Shown here piece by piece: positions 24,182 through 33,342 of a stretch of DNA of 64,000 nt. Made by a program: the position numbers and the translations under genes. Each line of letters opens with the position of its first letter. The first letter of the stretch is position 1. The notes beneath the pieces were generated by a model. It worked only from the letters and a program-made list of their open reading frames with translations, was not told where the DNA came from and did no database searches. The stretch comes from LMUY01 sp964244585 (GTDB taxonomy: Bacteria; Pseudomonadota; Alphaproteobacteria; Acetobacterales; Acetobacteraceae), in NCBI GenBank assembly GCA_964244585.1, contig CAXTJM010000001.1, positions 124,001-188,000 of the forward strand, read 5' to 3'.

Positions 24182-24760
24182 TTACGCAGCTCCCTTCATG
24201 GCGTACTGCAGGCGCTGCAGCCGGGATTTCAGACTGGTGTCGTACAGCCGCGCGCCGATGCGCACGACGAGGCCGCCGAGCAGGGCCTGGTCGACCGTCT
24301 CCTGGATGTTGACGTTGCCATACCCGGCCTCGATCAGCCTTGCGCGCAACTGCTCGCGCTGCACGTCGGACAAGGCATGGGCGGAGGCCACGGTGGCCGT
24401 TACCACGCCGCGCTTGGCAGCGACGAGGTTGGAGAACGCGGCCACGATGGTGCGCAACACGGAAAGGCGCCGGTTGTTGGCGATGACGCTGACGAAATCG
24501 GTCACGGTCTTGCCGAAGCCCTGCCCGGCCATCACCGTCTGCGTCGCGGCACGGGCCTGCGTCACGTCCACCAGCGGGGAGGAGAGCAGGCGGCGCAACG
24601 GTGCGCTCTCGTCGATCAGGCGGCCGAGCGCCTGCATCTGGTCGACCACGACATCCAACTCGCGGCGGTCATCGGCAAGGTCGTAGAGTGCGGCGGCGTA
24701 ACGGCCGGGAAGGCCGCCGCTCTGTGAGATCGTGCCTTCAGCGGCCACGCAGGAATCCAT
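24182..24760 (-). CDS. atpH: F1 ATP synthase delta subunit
   Basis: This 192-residue peripheral-stalk subunit joins F1 to F0 subunit b. The N-terminal domain begins GGLPGRYAAALYDLADD and the C-terminal domain has VVRIGARLYDTSLKSRLQRLQYAMKGAA. ATG 24760 gives a short leader before the fold; a GTG at 24748 is possible. It is the first gene of the operon. No F0 genes are adjacent, as is usual in this group. An 8-bp inverted repeat lies upstream. Confidence 0.95.
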   Translation of the reverse strand: MDSCVAAEGTISQSGGLPGRYAAALYDLADDRRELDVVVDQMQALGRLIDESAPLRRLLSSPLVDVTQARAATQTVMAGQGFGKTVTDFVSVIANNRRLSVLRTIVAAFSNLVAAKRGVVTATVASAHALSDVQREQLRARLIEAGYGNVNIQETVDQALLGGLVVRIGARLYDTSLKSRLQRLQYAMKGAA

Positions 24761-24854
24761 CCATGGTAAAAGGGGGACGTCGAACCGGCCCGTTGGCCGA
24801 TGGCGGTCGCCTTACCATGCAGGTTTTGGCCACGCAACACGCTGCGGCGAGGGT

Positions 24855-25970
24855 TCAGCGCTGTCCCAGCTTGGTTTCGCCGAACAGCCTGGCATGTTCG
24901 CGCGGCTGCGACCGCCAGTACTGCTTCGGCGCGGTAACGGTGTCGCCCAGCTCCGCCGCGGCATGCCAGGGCCAACGCGGGTCGTAGAGGATGCCGCGCG
25001 CCAGGGCGATCATGTCGGCCTGGCCCTCGGCCAGCACCGACTCGGCCTGCCGGGCCTCGGTGATCAGCCCGACGGCCATGGTCGGCAACCCGGTTTCCGC
25101 CTTGATCCGGGCCGCCAGCCCGACCTGGTAGCCGGGGCCGACCGGGATGGATTGCGCCGGGGAGATCCCGCCGCTGGAGACATGGATGAAGCTGCAGCCA
25201 CGCTCCTTCAAGGCATGGGCGAACGCCACCGTTTGCTCCAGGTCCCAGCCATGTTCCACCCAATCCGTGGCCGACACGCGCACGCCAACCGGGATGTCGG
25301 CCGGCACGGTGGCGCGCACCGCCTCGAACACCTCCAACGGGAAGCGCATGCGCTGCGCCAGCGGGCCGCCGTACTCGTCGTTGCGCTGGTTGGCGAGCGG
25401 CGAGAGGAACTGGTGCAGCAGGTAGCCATGCGCCGCGTGCAGCTCGATCGCCTGCAGCCCCAGCCATACCGCGCGTTGCGCGCTGGTGACGAAGGCTTCG
25501 CGCACCCTGGCCAGGCCTGCGGCGTCCAACGCGTCGGGACGCTCGTCCTCCGGGCGGATGCCCACGGCCGAGGGCGCCACGGTCCGCCAGCCGCCCTGCG
25601 CCAGCGGAACCTGCTGCCCGCCGTCCCAGGGCGCGTGGCTGGATGCCTTGCGCCCGGCGTGGCCAAGCTGCACCCCGACCGGCATCGGCGAGTAGGCGCG
25701 GATCGCGGCCAGCACCCGGGCGAGCGCGCGCTCGTTGCTCTCGGAGTACAAGCCCAGATCGCCGGCCGTGATGCGCCCCTGCGCCTCCACCGCCGTGGCC
25801 TCCAGGATCAGCAGCCCGGCCCCGGACAGGGCGAGCTGGCCGAGATGGATCATGTGCCAGTCCGTGGCGTTCCCGTCCTCGGCCGAGTATTGGCACATCG
25901 GCGCGATCACAATGCGGTTCGGCAGCGTGAGGCCGGCCAGGTCGATCGGCTGGAACAGGTGGCTGGTCAT
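24855..25970 (-). CDS. NADH:flavin oxidoreductase, Old Yellow Enzyme family (YqjM/NamA-like)
   Basis: This 371-residue FMN-dependent ene-reductase reduces C=C bonds of enones, or in some members nitro compounds. PMCQYSAEDG near residue 26 matches the YqjM/NamA subgroup, including its redox-active cysteine; LGHAGRKAS, ELHAAHGYLLHQFLSP (substrate His pair and FMN contacts), GVRVSATDW and ALARGILYDP are standard. ATG 25970 follows AGGAG. It is upstream of the atp operon on the same strand, 95 bp away, and is probably separate. Confidence 0.93.
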   Translation of the reverse strand: MTSHLFQPIDLAGLTLPNRIVIAPMCQYSAEDGNATDWHMIHLGQLALSGAGLLILEATAVEAQGRITAGDLGLYSESNERALARVLAAIRAYSPMPVGVQLGHAGRKASSHAPWDGGQQVPLAQGGWRTVAPSAVGIRPEDERPDALDAAGLARVREAFVTSAQRAVWLGLQAIELHAAHGYLLHQFLSPLANQRNDEYGGPLAQRMRFPLEVFEAVRATVPADIPVGVRVSATDWVEHGWDLEQTVAFAHALKERGCSFIHVSSGGISPAQSIPVGPGYQVGLAARIKAETGLPTMAVGLITEARQAESVLAEGQADMIALARGILYDPRWPWHAAAELGDTVTAPKQYWRSQPREHARLFGETKLGQR

Positions 25971-26071
25971 GCGCGGTGGTCTCCTGGACGTGCTGTACCT
26001 GACCATCCTGCGCGGAGGCAACCGTCCGCCTGCCGCCGCGTCATGAACCGCGCTGCAAAGGGGACACGGCC

Positions 26072-26437
26072 ATGGAAGACGAGCGGGTCTGGGGTTTCGA
26101 GGAAAGCCTGTGGGTCGGCGACGCGGAGCATTACCGCGCGCTGATCGACGACGAATGCCTGATGGTCCTGCCGGCGACCCCGTTCATCGTCACCGGGCAG
26201 CAGGCGGTAGATGCCGTCGCCGGCACGCCGCGTTGGTCGAAGGTGACATTGTCGGACCGCCAGGTCGCCCGGCCGCAGGAGGGCTTGATCGTGATCGCCT
26301 ACAAGGCGACCGCCGAGCGCGAGGGTGCGGCGGCCTATGAGGCGCATTGCACTTCCACGCTGCGCCGGTTGGCCCATGACGAATGGCGCGTGATCCAGCA
26401 CCAGCAAACGCCTCCGCTGGTCGCCAACAAGTCATAG
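26072..26437 (+). CDS. SnoaL/DUF4440-like small protein
   Basis: This 121-residue protein has an alpha+beta barrel pattern: an N-terminal helix with DAEHYRALIDDECLMVLPAT, then strands such as VTLSDRQVAR, LIVIAYKATAERE and EAHCTSTLRRLAHDEWRVIQHQQTPP. That arrangement fits nuclear-transport-factor-2/SnoaL-like folds used as small enzymes or binding proteins. AAAGGGGAC lies ahead of ATG 26072. Its end overlaps the priA stop by 6 nt. The function is unknown. Confidence 0.72.
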   Translation: MEDERVWGFEESLWVGDAEHYRALIDDECLMVLPATPFIVTGQQAVDAVAGTPRWSKVTLSDRQVARPQEGLIVIAYKATAEREGAAAYEAHCTSTLRRLAHDEWRVIQHQQTPPLVANKS

Positions 26438-28642
26438 GAAGGAAACCGGGTCGACGTCCACGTCGACCCGGACGCCACGCCCGACCTGAACCTTTGCCAG
26501 CCATTCCCTGAGCAATGGCTGCACCGCGACGTCTCGGCGTGCCTTCAGCAGCAGGCGGCGGCGATGGCGGCCGCGGAGGATGGCGAAGGGGGCCGGGGCC
26601 GGGCCCAGCACGACGACGCCTTCGGCACGTGGCGCGCTGCGCCCCAGGTCGCGCGCCGCCTCGTCGGCGGCCTGCGCGTCGTCGGCGGACACGATCAACG
26701 CCACCAGGCGCCCGTGCGGCGGCCAGCCGCCGGGGCGCCGGGCGGCACTCTCCTGCGCCATGAAGGCGCGCAGATCGCCGCCGACCAGCGCCTGCATCAC
26801 CGGATGCTCCGGGCTGAAGGTCTGCAACAACACGCGGCCCGGCGCCTCGGCGCGGCCGGCGCGGCCGGACACCTGGTGCAGCAACTGCACCGTGCGCTCC
26901 GCCGCCCGCAGGTCGCCGCCGGCCAGGCCCAGATCGGCGTCCACCACGCCGACCAGGGTCAGGAACGGGAAGTGCCAGCCCTTGGCGACGATCTGCGTGC
27001 CGATGATCAGGTCCACCTGCCGGGCCTCGATCGCATGAGCGGCGGCGGCGGCGGCGGCGGGCCCGGGCATGGTGTCGCTGGCCATCACCAGCACGCGCGC
27101 CTCGGGAAACACAGCGGCGGCTTCCTCGGTGATACGCTCCACGCCGGGGCCGATCGGCACCAGGCTGTCTTCCGCCGAGCAAACCGGGCAGATCGGCGGG
27201 ATCGGTTCGGCATGGCCGCAATGGTGGCAGGCAAGCTGCTTGCGGGCGCGGTGCTCCACCAGCCAGGCGGTGCAGTTCGGGCACTGCATCCGGTGCCCGC
27301 AATGGCGGCACAGCGTCAGCGGGGCGTAGCCACGGCGATTGAGGAACAGCATCGCCTGCTCGCCCCGCGCGATCGTCTGCCGCACCGCGGCCACCAGCGG
27401 CTCCGCCAGGAACCGCCCGCGCGGCGGCTGGTGCTCCCGCAGGTCCAGCGTGGCGACGGCGGGCAGGCTGGCGCCGCCGTGGCGCGCGTCCAAGGTGAGG
27501 TGGCGGTAGCGGCCGGCCTCCACGTTGGCCAGCGTTTCCAGGCTGGGCGTGGCGGACACCAGCACCGCCGGAGCGGCGGAGAACCGGGCGCGCACCACCG
27601 CCATGTCGCGCGCATGGTAGACCACGCCCTCCTCCTGCTTGAACGCGGTCTCGTGCTCCTCGTCCACGACGATCAGTCCCAGATCCGGGAAGGGCAGGAA
27701 CAGCGCCGAGCGGGCACCCACCACCACGGACGCGCCGCCCTCGGCCACGGCCCGCCAGGTCATGCGGCGGATGCGGGATGGCAGGTCGGAATGCCACACG
27801 GCAGGGGCCGTGCCGAACCGGGCGGTAAACCGCTCCAGCCATTGGGACGACAGCGCGATCTCCGGCAGCAGCACCAGGGCCTGGCGCCCGGCGGCGACGC
27901 ACTCGGCCACCGCCTCCAGATAGACCTCCGTCTTGCCGGAGCCGGTGACGCCGTCCAGCACCGTGACGGAGAACGCCGCATCGGCCACGGCGCGGCGCAG
28001 CGCCGCGGCCGCTTCTGCCTGGGCCGGCGACAGGGCCGGGCCAGGATGCAGCGGGTCGGGGGCGTCGAACGGCGGTGCGGCGGGCAGGATGGTCGGCAGC
28101 AGCAGCCCGGCATCCGCCATGCCGCGGACGATCGCCGGGGATACGCCGGCATCCCGCGACACCGCCGCCCCGGTGCGCGGCACGCCATCCGCCAGCAGGT
28201 CGGCGACACGGCGCCGACCCTCTGTCAGCTTCGTGCCCGGCGGGAAGACGCCGAGGCTCCAGCCCGCCTGCGGCGTCGGCGGGGCCAGCGCGTTCAACCG
28301 CAGCGCCATGGCCAGCACGTCGCCCGGCGGCGCCAGGGTGTAGCCGGCGATCCAATCGATGAAGTGGCGCAGAGCCGGCTGCATCGGCGGCGCGTCCAGC
28401 ACCGCCTCGATCGGCTTCAGCTTGGCGGCGGCAACCCGGTCCCCCTGCCCGGCATCCCAGACCACCCCGACCTCTGCCCGGCGGTTCAAGGGCACCAGCA
28501 CGATATCCCCCGGCTGGACCTCCATGCCGTCCGGCACGGCGTAGTCGAACGGGCCGGGGAACGGGTAGGGCAGCATGACCGGAGCGCGCTTCCGCACCGA
28601 CGCGACCGCCGGTAGGTTCAGCTCTGGGAGGGATGACGACAT
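26432..28642 (-). CDS. priA: Primosomal protein N' (replication restart helicase)
   Basis: This is a 736-residue superfamily 2 DNA helicase that reloads the replisome at stalled forks. The N-terminal DNA-binding part (1-110) precedes the helicase core with Walker A GVTGSGKTE (231-239), DEEH (327-330) and VLVSATPSLET. Eight zinc-binding cysteines are at 445, 448, 454, 457, 472, 475, 485 and 488. The C-terminal motor has GTQIVAKGWHFP and HQVSGRAGRAEAPG. The true start could be 28663. A poly-alanine run near 530 is present. It diverges from xerC, a common arrangement in alphaproteobacteria. Confidence 0.95.
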   Translation of the reverse strand: MSSSLPELNLPAVASVRKRAPVMLPYPFPGPFDYAVPDGMEVQPGDIVLVPLNRRAEVGVVWDAGQGDRVAAAKLKPIEAVLDAPPMQPALRHFIDWIAGYTLAPPGDVLAMALRLNALAPPTPQAGWSLGVFPPGTKLTEGRRRVADLLADGVPRTGAAVSRDAGVSPAIVRGMADAGLLLPTILPAAPPFDAPDPLHPGPALSPAQAEAAAALRRAVADAAFSVTVLDGVTGSGKTEVYLEAVAECVAAGRQALVLLPEIALSSQWLERFTARFGTAPAVWHSDLPSRIRRMTWRAVAEGGASVVVGARSALFLPFPDLGLIVVDEEHETAFKQEEGVVYHARDMAVVRARFSAAPAVLVSATPSLETLANVEAGRYRHLTLDARHGGASLPAVATLDLREHQPPRGRFLAEPLVAAVRQTIARGEQAMLFLNRRGYAPLTLCRHCGHRMQCPNCTAWLVEHRARKQLACHHCGHAEPIPPICPVCSAEDSLVPIGPGVERITEEAAAVFPEARVLVMASDTMPGPAAAAAAAHAIEARQVDLIIGTQIVAKGWHFPFLTLVGVVDADLGLAGGDLRAAERTVQLLHQVSGRAGRAEAPGRVLLQTFSPEHPVMQALVGGDLRAFMAQESAARRPGGWPPHGRLVALIVSADDAQAADEAARDLGRSAPRAEGVVVLGPAPAPFAILRGRHRRRLLLKARRDVAVQPLLREWLAKVQVGRGVRVDVDVDPVSFL

Positions 28643-28705
28643 GACGCTCTTGGTGGACACCATGGCACGGCGGATCAAGCCCTTCCGCGGACCGGCCAGC
28701 CGGCG

Positions 28706-29620
28706 ATGACCGGCGAGGCGGCTCGCCTGGCCTTCCTCGCCTGGCTGGTAGAGGAGCGGCGCGCCTCGCCGCTGACGGTGCGGGAGTACGGGCGCGACCT
28801 GGCGACCTTCCTGGGCTTCCTGGTCCAGCATCTCGGGGCGGAGCCGGACCTGGCGGCGCTGGGCGCGGTGTCGCAGGCGGATGTGCGCGCCTGGCTGGCC
28901 AGCCAGGCGGCGCAGCGGCAGGGCAATGCCACACGGGCGCGCCACCTCTCCGCCGTGCGGTCGTTCTACCGCTACCTCGCGCGGCGCCACGGCGTCGCCA
29001 ACCCGGCGCCCGGCCTGCTCGCCACGCCCAGGGCGCGGCCGCCGATCCCGAAGGCGCTCGCCGCCGCCGCCGCCCGCAGCGTCGCGGAGGATGCGGGCGA
29101 CGTCTCCGAGGACGTCCGCGCGCAGGCACGCGACACCGCCCTGTTCACCCTGCTGTACGGCTGCGGCCTGCGCATCGCGGAGGCGTTGGCGTTGGACGTG
29201 CGCGACACGCCCCGACGGGATGGCGCGTTGCGCGTGGTCGGCAAGGGCGCGAAGGAGCGCATCGTCCCCGTGCTGCCGGCGGTGCATGCCGCGCTGGCAG
29301 GCTGGCTGGCCTTGCACCCAAGCGCCGGCGACCCCGCCGCCCCGCTATTCCCCGGCCTGCGCGGCGGCAGGCGGCTGAACCCGGCGGTGGCCCAGCGCAC
29401 CATGCGGGCGTACCGCCGGCTTGCCGGCCTGCCGGAGCATGCCACGCCGCACGCGCTGCGCCATTCCTTCGCCACCCACCTGCTGGCAGGCGGGGCCGAT
29501 CTGCGGTCGATCCAGGAATTGCTCGGCCATGCCAGCCTGTCCACCACGCAGCGCTACACCGCCGTGGACGAAGCCGGGCTGCTGGCCGTGTTCCGGGCCA
29601 CGCATCCCCACGCGGAATGA
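28706..29620 (+). CDS. xerC: Tyrosine recombinase XerC
   Basis: This 304-residue recombinase resolves chromosome dimers at dif. Catalytic residues are present: R156 (CGLRIAEAL), K180/K183 (VGKGAKER), H249 and R252 (HALRHSFATHL), H275 (LGHASLSTTQRY) and nucleophile Y284. The SAM-like N-terminal DNA-binding domain covers 1-95. Divergence from priA favours XerC over a phage integrase. No dif site was found in the window. It overlaps the next gene by 4 nt. Confidence 0.93.
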   Translation: MTGEAARLAFLAWLVEERRASPLTVREYGRDLATFLGFLVQHLGAEPDLAALGAVSQADVRAWLASQAAQRQGNATRARHLSAVRSFYRYLARRHGVANPAPGLLATPRARPPIPKALAAAAARSVAEDAGDVSEDVRAQARDTALFTLLYGCGLRIAEALALDVRDTPRRDGALRVVGKGAKERIVPVLPAVHAALAGWLALHPSAGDPAAPLFPGLRGGRRLNPAVAQRTMRAYRRLAGLPEHATPHALRHSFATHLLAGGADLRSIQELLGHASLSTTQRYTAVDEAGLLAVFRATHPHAE

Positions 29621-30162
29621 CCGCCCTGATCATGCCGGATGGCGCCCACCTGGCCGCCTACATGGCCGCGCTGCAGCAGGGCTGGTCGCCCAGCACGACG
29701 CGCGATGTCTGCGCCGAGCAACTCGACGCCATCGCGGCGGATGCCGATGCCTTCCTGCACCGGCTGGTGCATCCGGAGGGCGGCAGCACCAGGACGCCAG
29801 CCGGGTCGATGGTGCCGGCCCTGCCGGGCACCACGCGCTGGATCTGGGATGGCGGCTTCTGCGGGGCGATCAACCTGCGTCACCAACCGGGCACGACCGA
29901 TCTGCCACCCCACGTCTCCGGCCATATCGGCTACAGCGTGGTGCCGTGGCGGCGACGCCAGGGCCACGGCACCGCCGCATTGCGGCTCATGCTGCCAGTG
30001 GCGCGCCGCTCCGGCCTGTCCTGCGTCACCATCACCTGCAACACAGGCAATGCCGGGTCCCGCGCGATCATCGAAGCGAATGGCGGCGCGTTCCTGTACG
30101 AAGCGGATGACCTGGGAGTGCCAGGTGCACGCAAGCTCGTCTATCGGATCGCATTAAAGTGA
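29617..30162 (+). CDS. GNAT-family acetyltransferase
   Basis: This 181-residue protein has the acetyl-CoA-binding segment GYSVVPWRRRQGHGTAALRLML (about 105-127), with the Q/R-x-x-G-x-G/A loop, followed by VTITCNTGNAGSRAIIEANGGAF, the usual C-terminal GNAT strand. The acceptor substrate is unknown. Its ATG overlaps the xerC stop (ATGA), so it is translationally coupled to xerC. Confidence 0.9.
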   Translation: MTALIMPDGAHLAAYMAALQQGWSPSTTRDVCAEQLDAIAADADAFLHRLVHPEGGSTRTPAGSMVPALPGTTRWIWDGGFCGAINLRHQPGTTDLPPHVSGHIGYSVVPWRRRQGHGTAALRLMLPVARRSGLSCVTITCNTGNAGSRAIIEANGGAFLYEADDLGVPGARKLVYRIALK

Positions 30163-30253
30163 GTTCCGTTAACACAATCCTACGACGGACGGTGTATGGA
30201 CGGTGAGCGCCGAAAATGGCGCGGTGTTCCTCGTGCTGAAGAGACCGCGTGCC

Positions 30254-30523
30254 ATGATTGCGAGCTCCCGTTCCAGTGTATCTCATTCTCAAGGCCTGCA
30301 AAACACCTTAGCAGCAGCGGACCAGGCGATAGAACAATCGCCCGTGGCCGCATCGCTGATCCCGCAGGTAGCGATCGACGAGTTCGCCCTGCGCTTCAGC
30401 GCCGCGATGATCGAAATGCTGGCCGGGCAAGGAGTGTCCTCGGCCTCGCCGCTCAGCAAAAGGCTGAGTGCCTACACGGCCAGCGGGATCGCGCCTGTCA
30501 CCGCGACGTCCCGCTTCGTCTGA
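30254..30523 (+). CDS. Possible small hypothetical protein
   Basis: This 89-residue frame contains a helix-like stretch VAIDEFALRFSAAMIEMLAGQG and low-complexity ends. An AAGAG lies 11 nt before ATG 30254. It sits alone in the 413-bp stretch 30163-30575, where I see nothing else except a 5-bp hairpin at 30207-30222. The evidence is weak; it may be noncoding. Confidence 0.3.
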   Translation: MIASSRSSVSHSQGLQNTLAAADQAIEQSPVAASLIPQVAIDEFALRFSAAMIEMLAGQGVSSASPLSKRLSAYTASGIAPVTATSRFV

Positions 30524-30575
30524 CCACGGAGGAGACACGGCCCGTCGCAACGATGCCAACACGGCGTCGCACCGG

Positions 30576-31187
30576 CTAGGCTGCGGGACGAATCATCTCG
30601 AACATTTGGTCGACTTCCGCATAGTCGCCGCGGTAGCCGCAGCGCGCGATGATGCGTGCCGCCGCCGTGTCGAAGATGCCGTCGGCCAGGTAGGCGGGGT
30701 CGATGTGCACGCCGACCACCTGGCCCAGCACCAATTGCGCCCCGGTCGGCTCGCCCGCCAGATCCTTCAGGACCACGATCTGCAGCAGCTTGCATTCGAA
30801 CGCGGCAGGCGAGCGGGCGACCCGCGGCGGACGCACGCATCGCGAGGCCGCGGCCGCCAGCCCGGCCGCCGCCATCTCGTCCGTGCCGCTGGGCAGCGGC
30901 GCGGCGGTGAGGTTCATCGCCTCGGCCAGCGGCCGCGTCACCAGGTTGCACACGAATTCGCCGGTCGCCTCGACATTGGCCAGGCTATCCTTGCGGCCCT
31001 CGCTGGAAAACCCGACGATCGGCGGGGCAGAGCCGAACCCGTTGAAGTAGCTGTAGGGCGCCAGGTTGACCCGACCCTGCCGATCCAGGGTCGAAATCCA
31101 GCCGATCGGGCGCGGCGCCAGGATGGCCTTGATCGGATCATGCGGCAGCCCATGGCCGTTGCGAGGCTCGTAGAAATACGTGTCCAT
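30576..31187 (-). CDS. Flavin reductase-like FMN-binding protein
   Basis: This 203-residue split-barrel flavoprotein begins with AILAPRPIGWISTLDRQGRVNLAPYSYFNGFGSAPPIVGFS and has KDSLANVEATGEFVCNLVT, both typical of the flavin reductase/DIM6-NTAB family that binds FMN and moves electrons from NAD(P)H. It may serve an oxygenase or reduce a substrate directly. It lies downstream of the Gfo/Idh gene (55-bp gap, same strand), consistent with a small redox operon running from the MBL gene. Confidence 0.9.
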   Translation of the reverse strand: MDTYFYEPRNGHGLPHDPIKAILAPRPIGWISTLDRQGRVNLAPYSYFNGFGSAPPIVGFSSEGRKDSLANVEATGEFVCNLVTRPLAEAMNLTAAPLPSGTDEMAAAGLAAAASRCVRPPRVARSPAAFECKLLQIVVLKDLAGEPTGAQLVLGQVVGVHIDPAYLADGIFDTAAARIIARCGYRGDYAEVDQMFEMIRPAA

Positions 31188-31242
31188 CAGGCGTTATCCT
31201 CCAGGCTGCCGACAGCGTATTCGCGATCGAACCGCAACGCGA

Positions 31243-32193
31243 CTAGGACCGGCGGCCGTGCAGGATCGCCTCGACGACCGTTTGCACCTCGCACGCCTCG
31301 GCGACGGTGGCCAGGCGGTGCGGTCCGCCGCGCGTCATCTCGGCCACCGCCTGCAACTGGCGTTGCAGCACCAGCGGCCTGGCCTGCTCGTGCGGGATCG
31401 CCGCCGGGTCCGCCTGCCAGCCGGCCGTCCCGAGCCGCTCCGCCGTCGCCCAATTGCGGAGGCGGATCGCACCGGACGGGCCGCTGATGGTGAAGCTGTT
31501 GCGGTCCTCCTCCGGCGTGCTGCCGACCGACCCGGTCAGCGTCACGGGCAGGCTGCCGGCACGCAGCCGGGCGGCGACGGCACGCTCGCTGCGCGCCGGA
31601 TCCGGGAACTCCGCCCGCGCATCGACCAGGGTGAGCGGGCCGAAGCACCGCCTGGCGAGGAACAGGAAGTGGGAGACGACCTCCCGCGTGAAGCCACCCT
31701 GCCCCGGCCCGTCCAGCCACGATGCGGCGGCGTGCTGCCAGCCGCGCGGCCAGGTCGCGAAGGCGACGTCGATGGCGACCTCGTCCGGCGACAGGGCGGT
31801 CAGCCAATGCTCGATCTGCTCGACGGCCAGGGAGGACGCGAAGGGGAAGTTCACCGCCACCCGGCGGCCTGCCGCCTCTGCCAGGAACCGCCCGGCATCG
31901 GCGACGTCGACCGCCAGGGGCTTCTCGCAGAACACCGCCTTGCCTGCGGCGAGTGCGGCGCGGGCATGCGCGAGATGCGTCGCCGGCGGCGACGCGATGT
32001 AGACGCAATCGGCTGCCGCCACCACCTCGTCCGGGGTGGCCAGAACCGGCAGGCCGGGCAGCTCGGCGGCCAGGCGTTGCAGCGGCGGGGCCGCCGGGTC
32101 CCAGATACCGGAGATGGCGATGCCGGCTTGCCCCTGGGCGGCCCGCAGCAGACGTTCTCCCATGATGCCGGCGCCGATGATCCCCAGCTTCAT
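31243..32193 (-). CDS. Gfo/Idh/MocA-family oxidoreductase
   Basis: This 316-residue NAD(P)-dependent dehydrogenase has the dinucleotide motif LGIIGAGIMGERLLRA (3-18) and the family's CEKPLAVDVADAGRF lysine-proline motif (about 90-104). Members oxidise or reduce sugars, inositol or biliverdin-like compounds; substrate not predictable. ATG 32193 or 32196 both follow a GGAGGG-type site; the shorter one is chosen. It lies between the MBL and flavin reductase genes. Confidence 0.88.
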   Translation of the reverse strand: MKLGIIGAGIMGERLLRAAQGQAGIAISGIWDPAAPPLQRLAAELPGLPVLATPDEVVAAADCVYIASPPATHLAHARAALAAGKAVFCEKPLAVDVADAGRFLAEAAGRRVAVNFPFASSLAVEQIEHWLTALSPDEVAIDVAFATWPRGWQHAAASWLDGPGQGGFTREVVSHFLFLARRCFGPLTLVDARAEFPDPARSERAVAARLRAGSLPVTLTGSVGSTPEEDRNSFTISGPSGAIRLRNWATAERLGTAGWQADPAAIPHEQARPLVLQRQLQAVAEMTRGGPHRLATVAEACEVQTVVEAILHGRRS

Positions 32194-32269
32194 CATCCTG
32201 CCGCGCCCTCCAGGCGGGAGCACTCCGGATAGCCAGCCTGGGTCGCGGGCCAAGAGCCGGGCCGCAACG

Positions 32270-33247
32270 TCAACGGGCGATTTCTCCGTCCATGGCGCCG
32301 CCATGCTCCAGGGCGTGCCACATCTGCACGTCGCGTTCGGCCGTCCAGATCTGCGGCTTGTCCAGGCCTTTCGCCTCGTCATAGGCGCGCGACACGTCGA
32401 ACGGCATGCAATGGTCGAAGATGACCCAGTGGCCGTATTTCGGCCGCATCACGCCCATGGCCTCGGCATAGGTGTCCTTCAGGCTGGCGCCCTGGGCGAC
32501 GCAGCGCCGGGCGACGCCGAATAGGTCGGCGGTGAAAGACGCCGTGCCGTCGATGCCCTCCGCCACCTCCTGCGCGTTCATCAGCGACCGGCCGCGGCCC
32601 GGCACCAGCCGCTCCGCCCCCAGGGCGGACACGGCTTGCAACGTGGCCGGCCAGTCGCCGAAATGCGCGTCGCCGCAATACGGGGTGGCGCCGAACTCCA
32701 CCGTGTCGCCGGCAAACAACACGCGGTCCTGCGGCAGCCACACCACGGTGTCGCCGGCGGTGTGGGAGCGGCCGACATGGATGATCTGCACCTCGCGCCG
32801 ACCCATCCATAGCGTCATCGTCCTGTGGAAGGTCACGGTCGGCCAGGTAAGTCCCGGGATGCTGTCCTTGCCGCGGAACAGGCGGGGAAACCGCCCGATC
32901 TCGCTGTCCATGTCCTGCTGGCCGCGCTCCACGATCATGTCGCGCGTCACGTCCGAGGCGATGACCTCCGCCCCTTGGTAGCCGGATGCGCCCAGCACCC
33001 GCACTGCGTGGTAGTGGGAGAGCACGACGTGCCTGACCGGCTTGTCCGTGACGGTGCGGATGCGCGCCAGCACGTCCGCCGCCATCAGCGGCGTGGCCTG
33101 CGCATCCACCACCAGCACGCTGTCCGGCCCGACGATCACCCCGCTATTGGGATCGCCCTCCGCGGTGTAGCCGTAGAGCCCCGGCCCGAGCTCGTCGAAG
33201 CTGACGATCTTCTCGGCCAGGTCGTTGGCGCTGGCAAAACCGGACAT
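32270..33247 (-). CDS. MBL-fold hydrolase with unusual metal motif
   Basis: This 325-residue protein of the metallo-beta-lactamase fold has VLVVDAQATP (metal or structural Asp), LSHYHAVRVLG, GRSHTAGDTVVW and VLFAGDTVE. In the usual HxHxDH motif, the Asp and last His are replaced by V82 and R83, while H78, H80, H162 and D181 remain. Such proteins may bind one metal or none. GGAAGGAAG precedes ATG 33247. The gene is 77 bp upstream of the Gfo/Idh gene and probably cotranscribed. Confidence 0.8.
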   Translation of the reverse strand: MSGFASANDLAEKIVSFDELGPGLYGYTAEGDPNSGVIVGPDSVLVVDAQATPLMAADVLARIRTVTDKPVRHVVLSHYHAVRVLGASGYQGAEVIASDVTRDMIVERGQQDMDSEIGRFPRLFRGKDSIPGLTWPTVTFHRTMTLWMGRREVQIIHVGRSHTAGDTVVWLPQDRVLFAGDTVEFGATPYCGDAHFGDWPATLQAVSALGAERLVPGRGRSLMNAQEVAEGIDGTASFTADLFGVARRCVAQGASLKDTYAEAMGVMRPKYGHWVIFDHCMPFDVSRAYDEAKGLDKPQIWTAERDVQMWHALEHGGAMDGEIAR

Positions 33248-33342
33248 GACGGCTTCCTTCCGTGGTTCGCCGGCGGGTTCCGCCCGCCTGGTGGCATGCC
33301 GGGCACCATAGCCTGAATCCGCTTCGCGCGCATTCCGCCAGG

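Noticed and set aside
27020..27075. GCG/GGC repeat tract in priA
   Set aside because: It encodes an alanine-rich run within an otherwise normal helicase. High GC alone explains it, so no phase-variation claim is made.
26564..28615. Long plus-strand frame across priA
   Set aside because: Opposite-strand reading of priA; residue composition (Arg, Gly, His) and absence of any domain indicate a GC-driven artefact.
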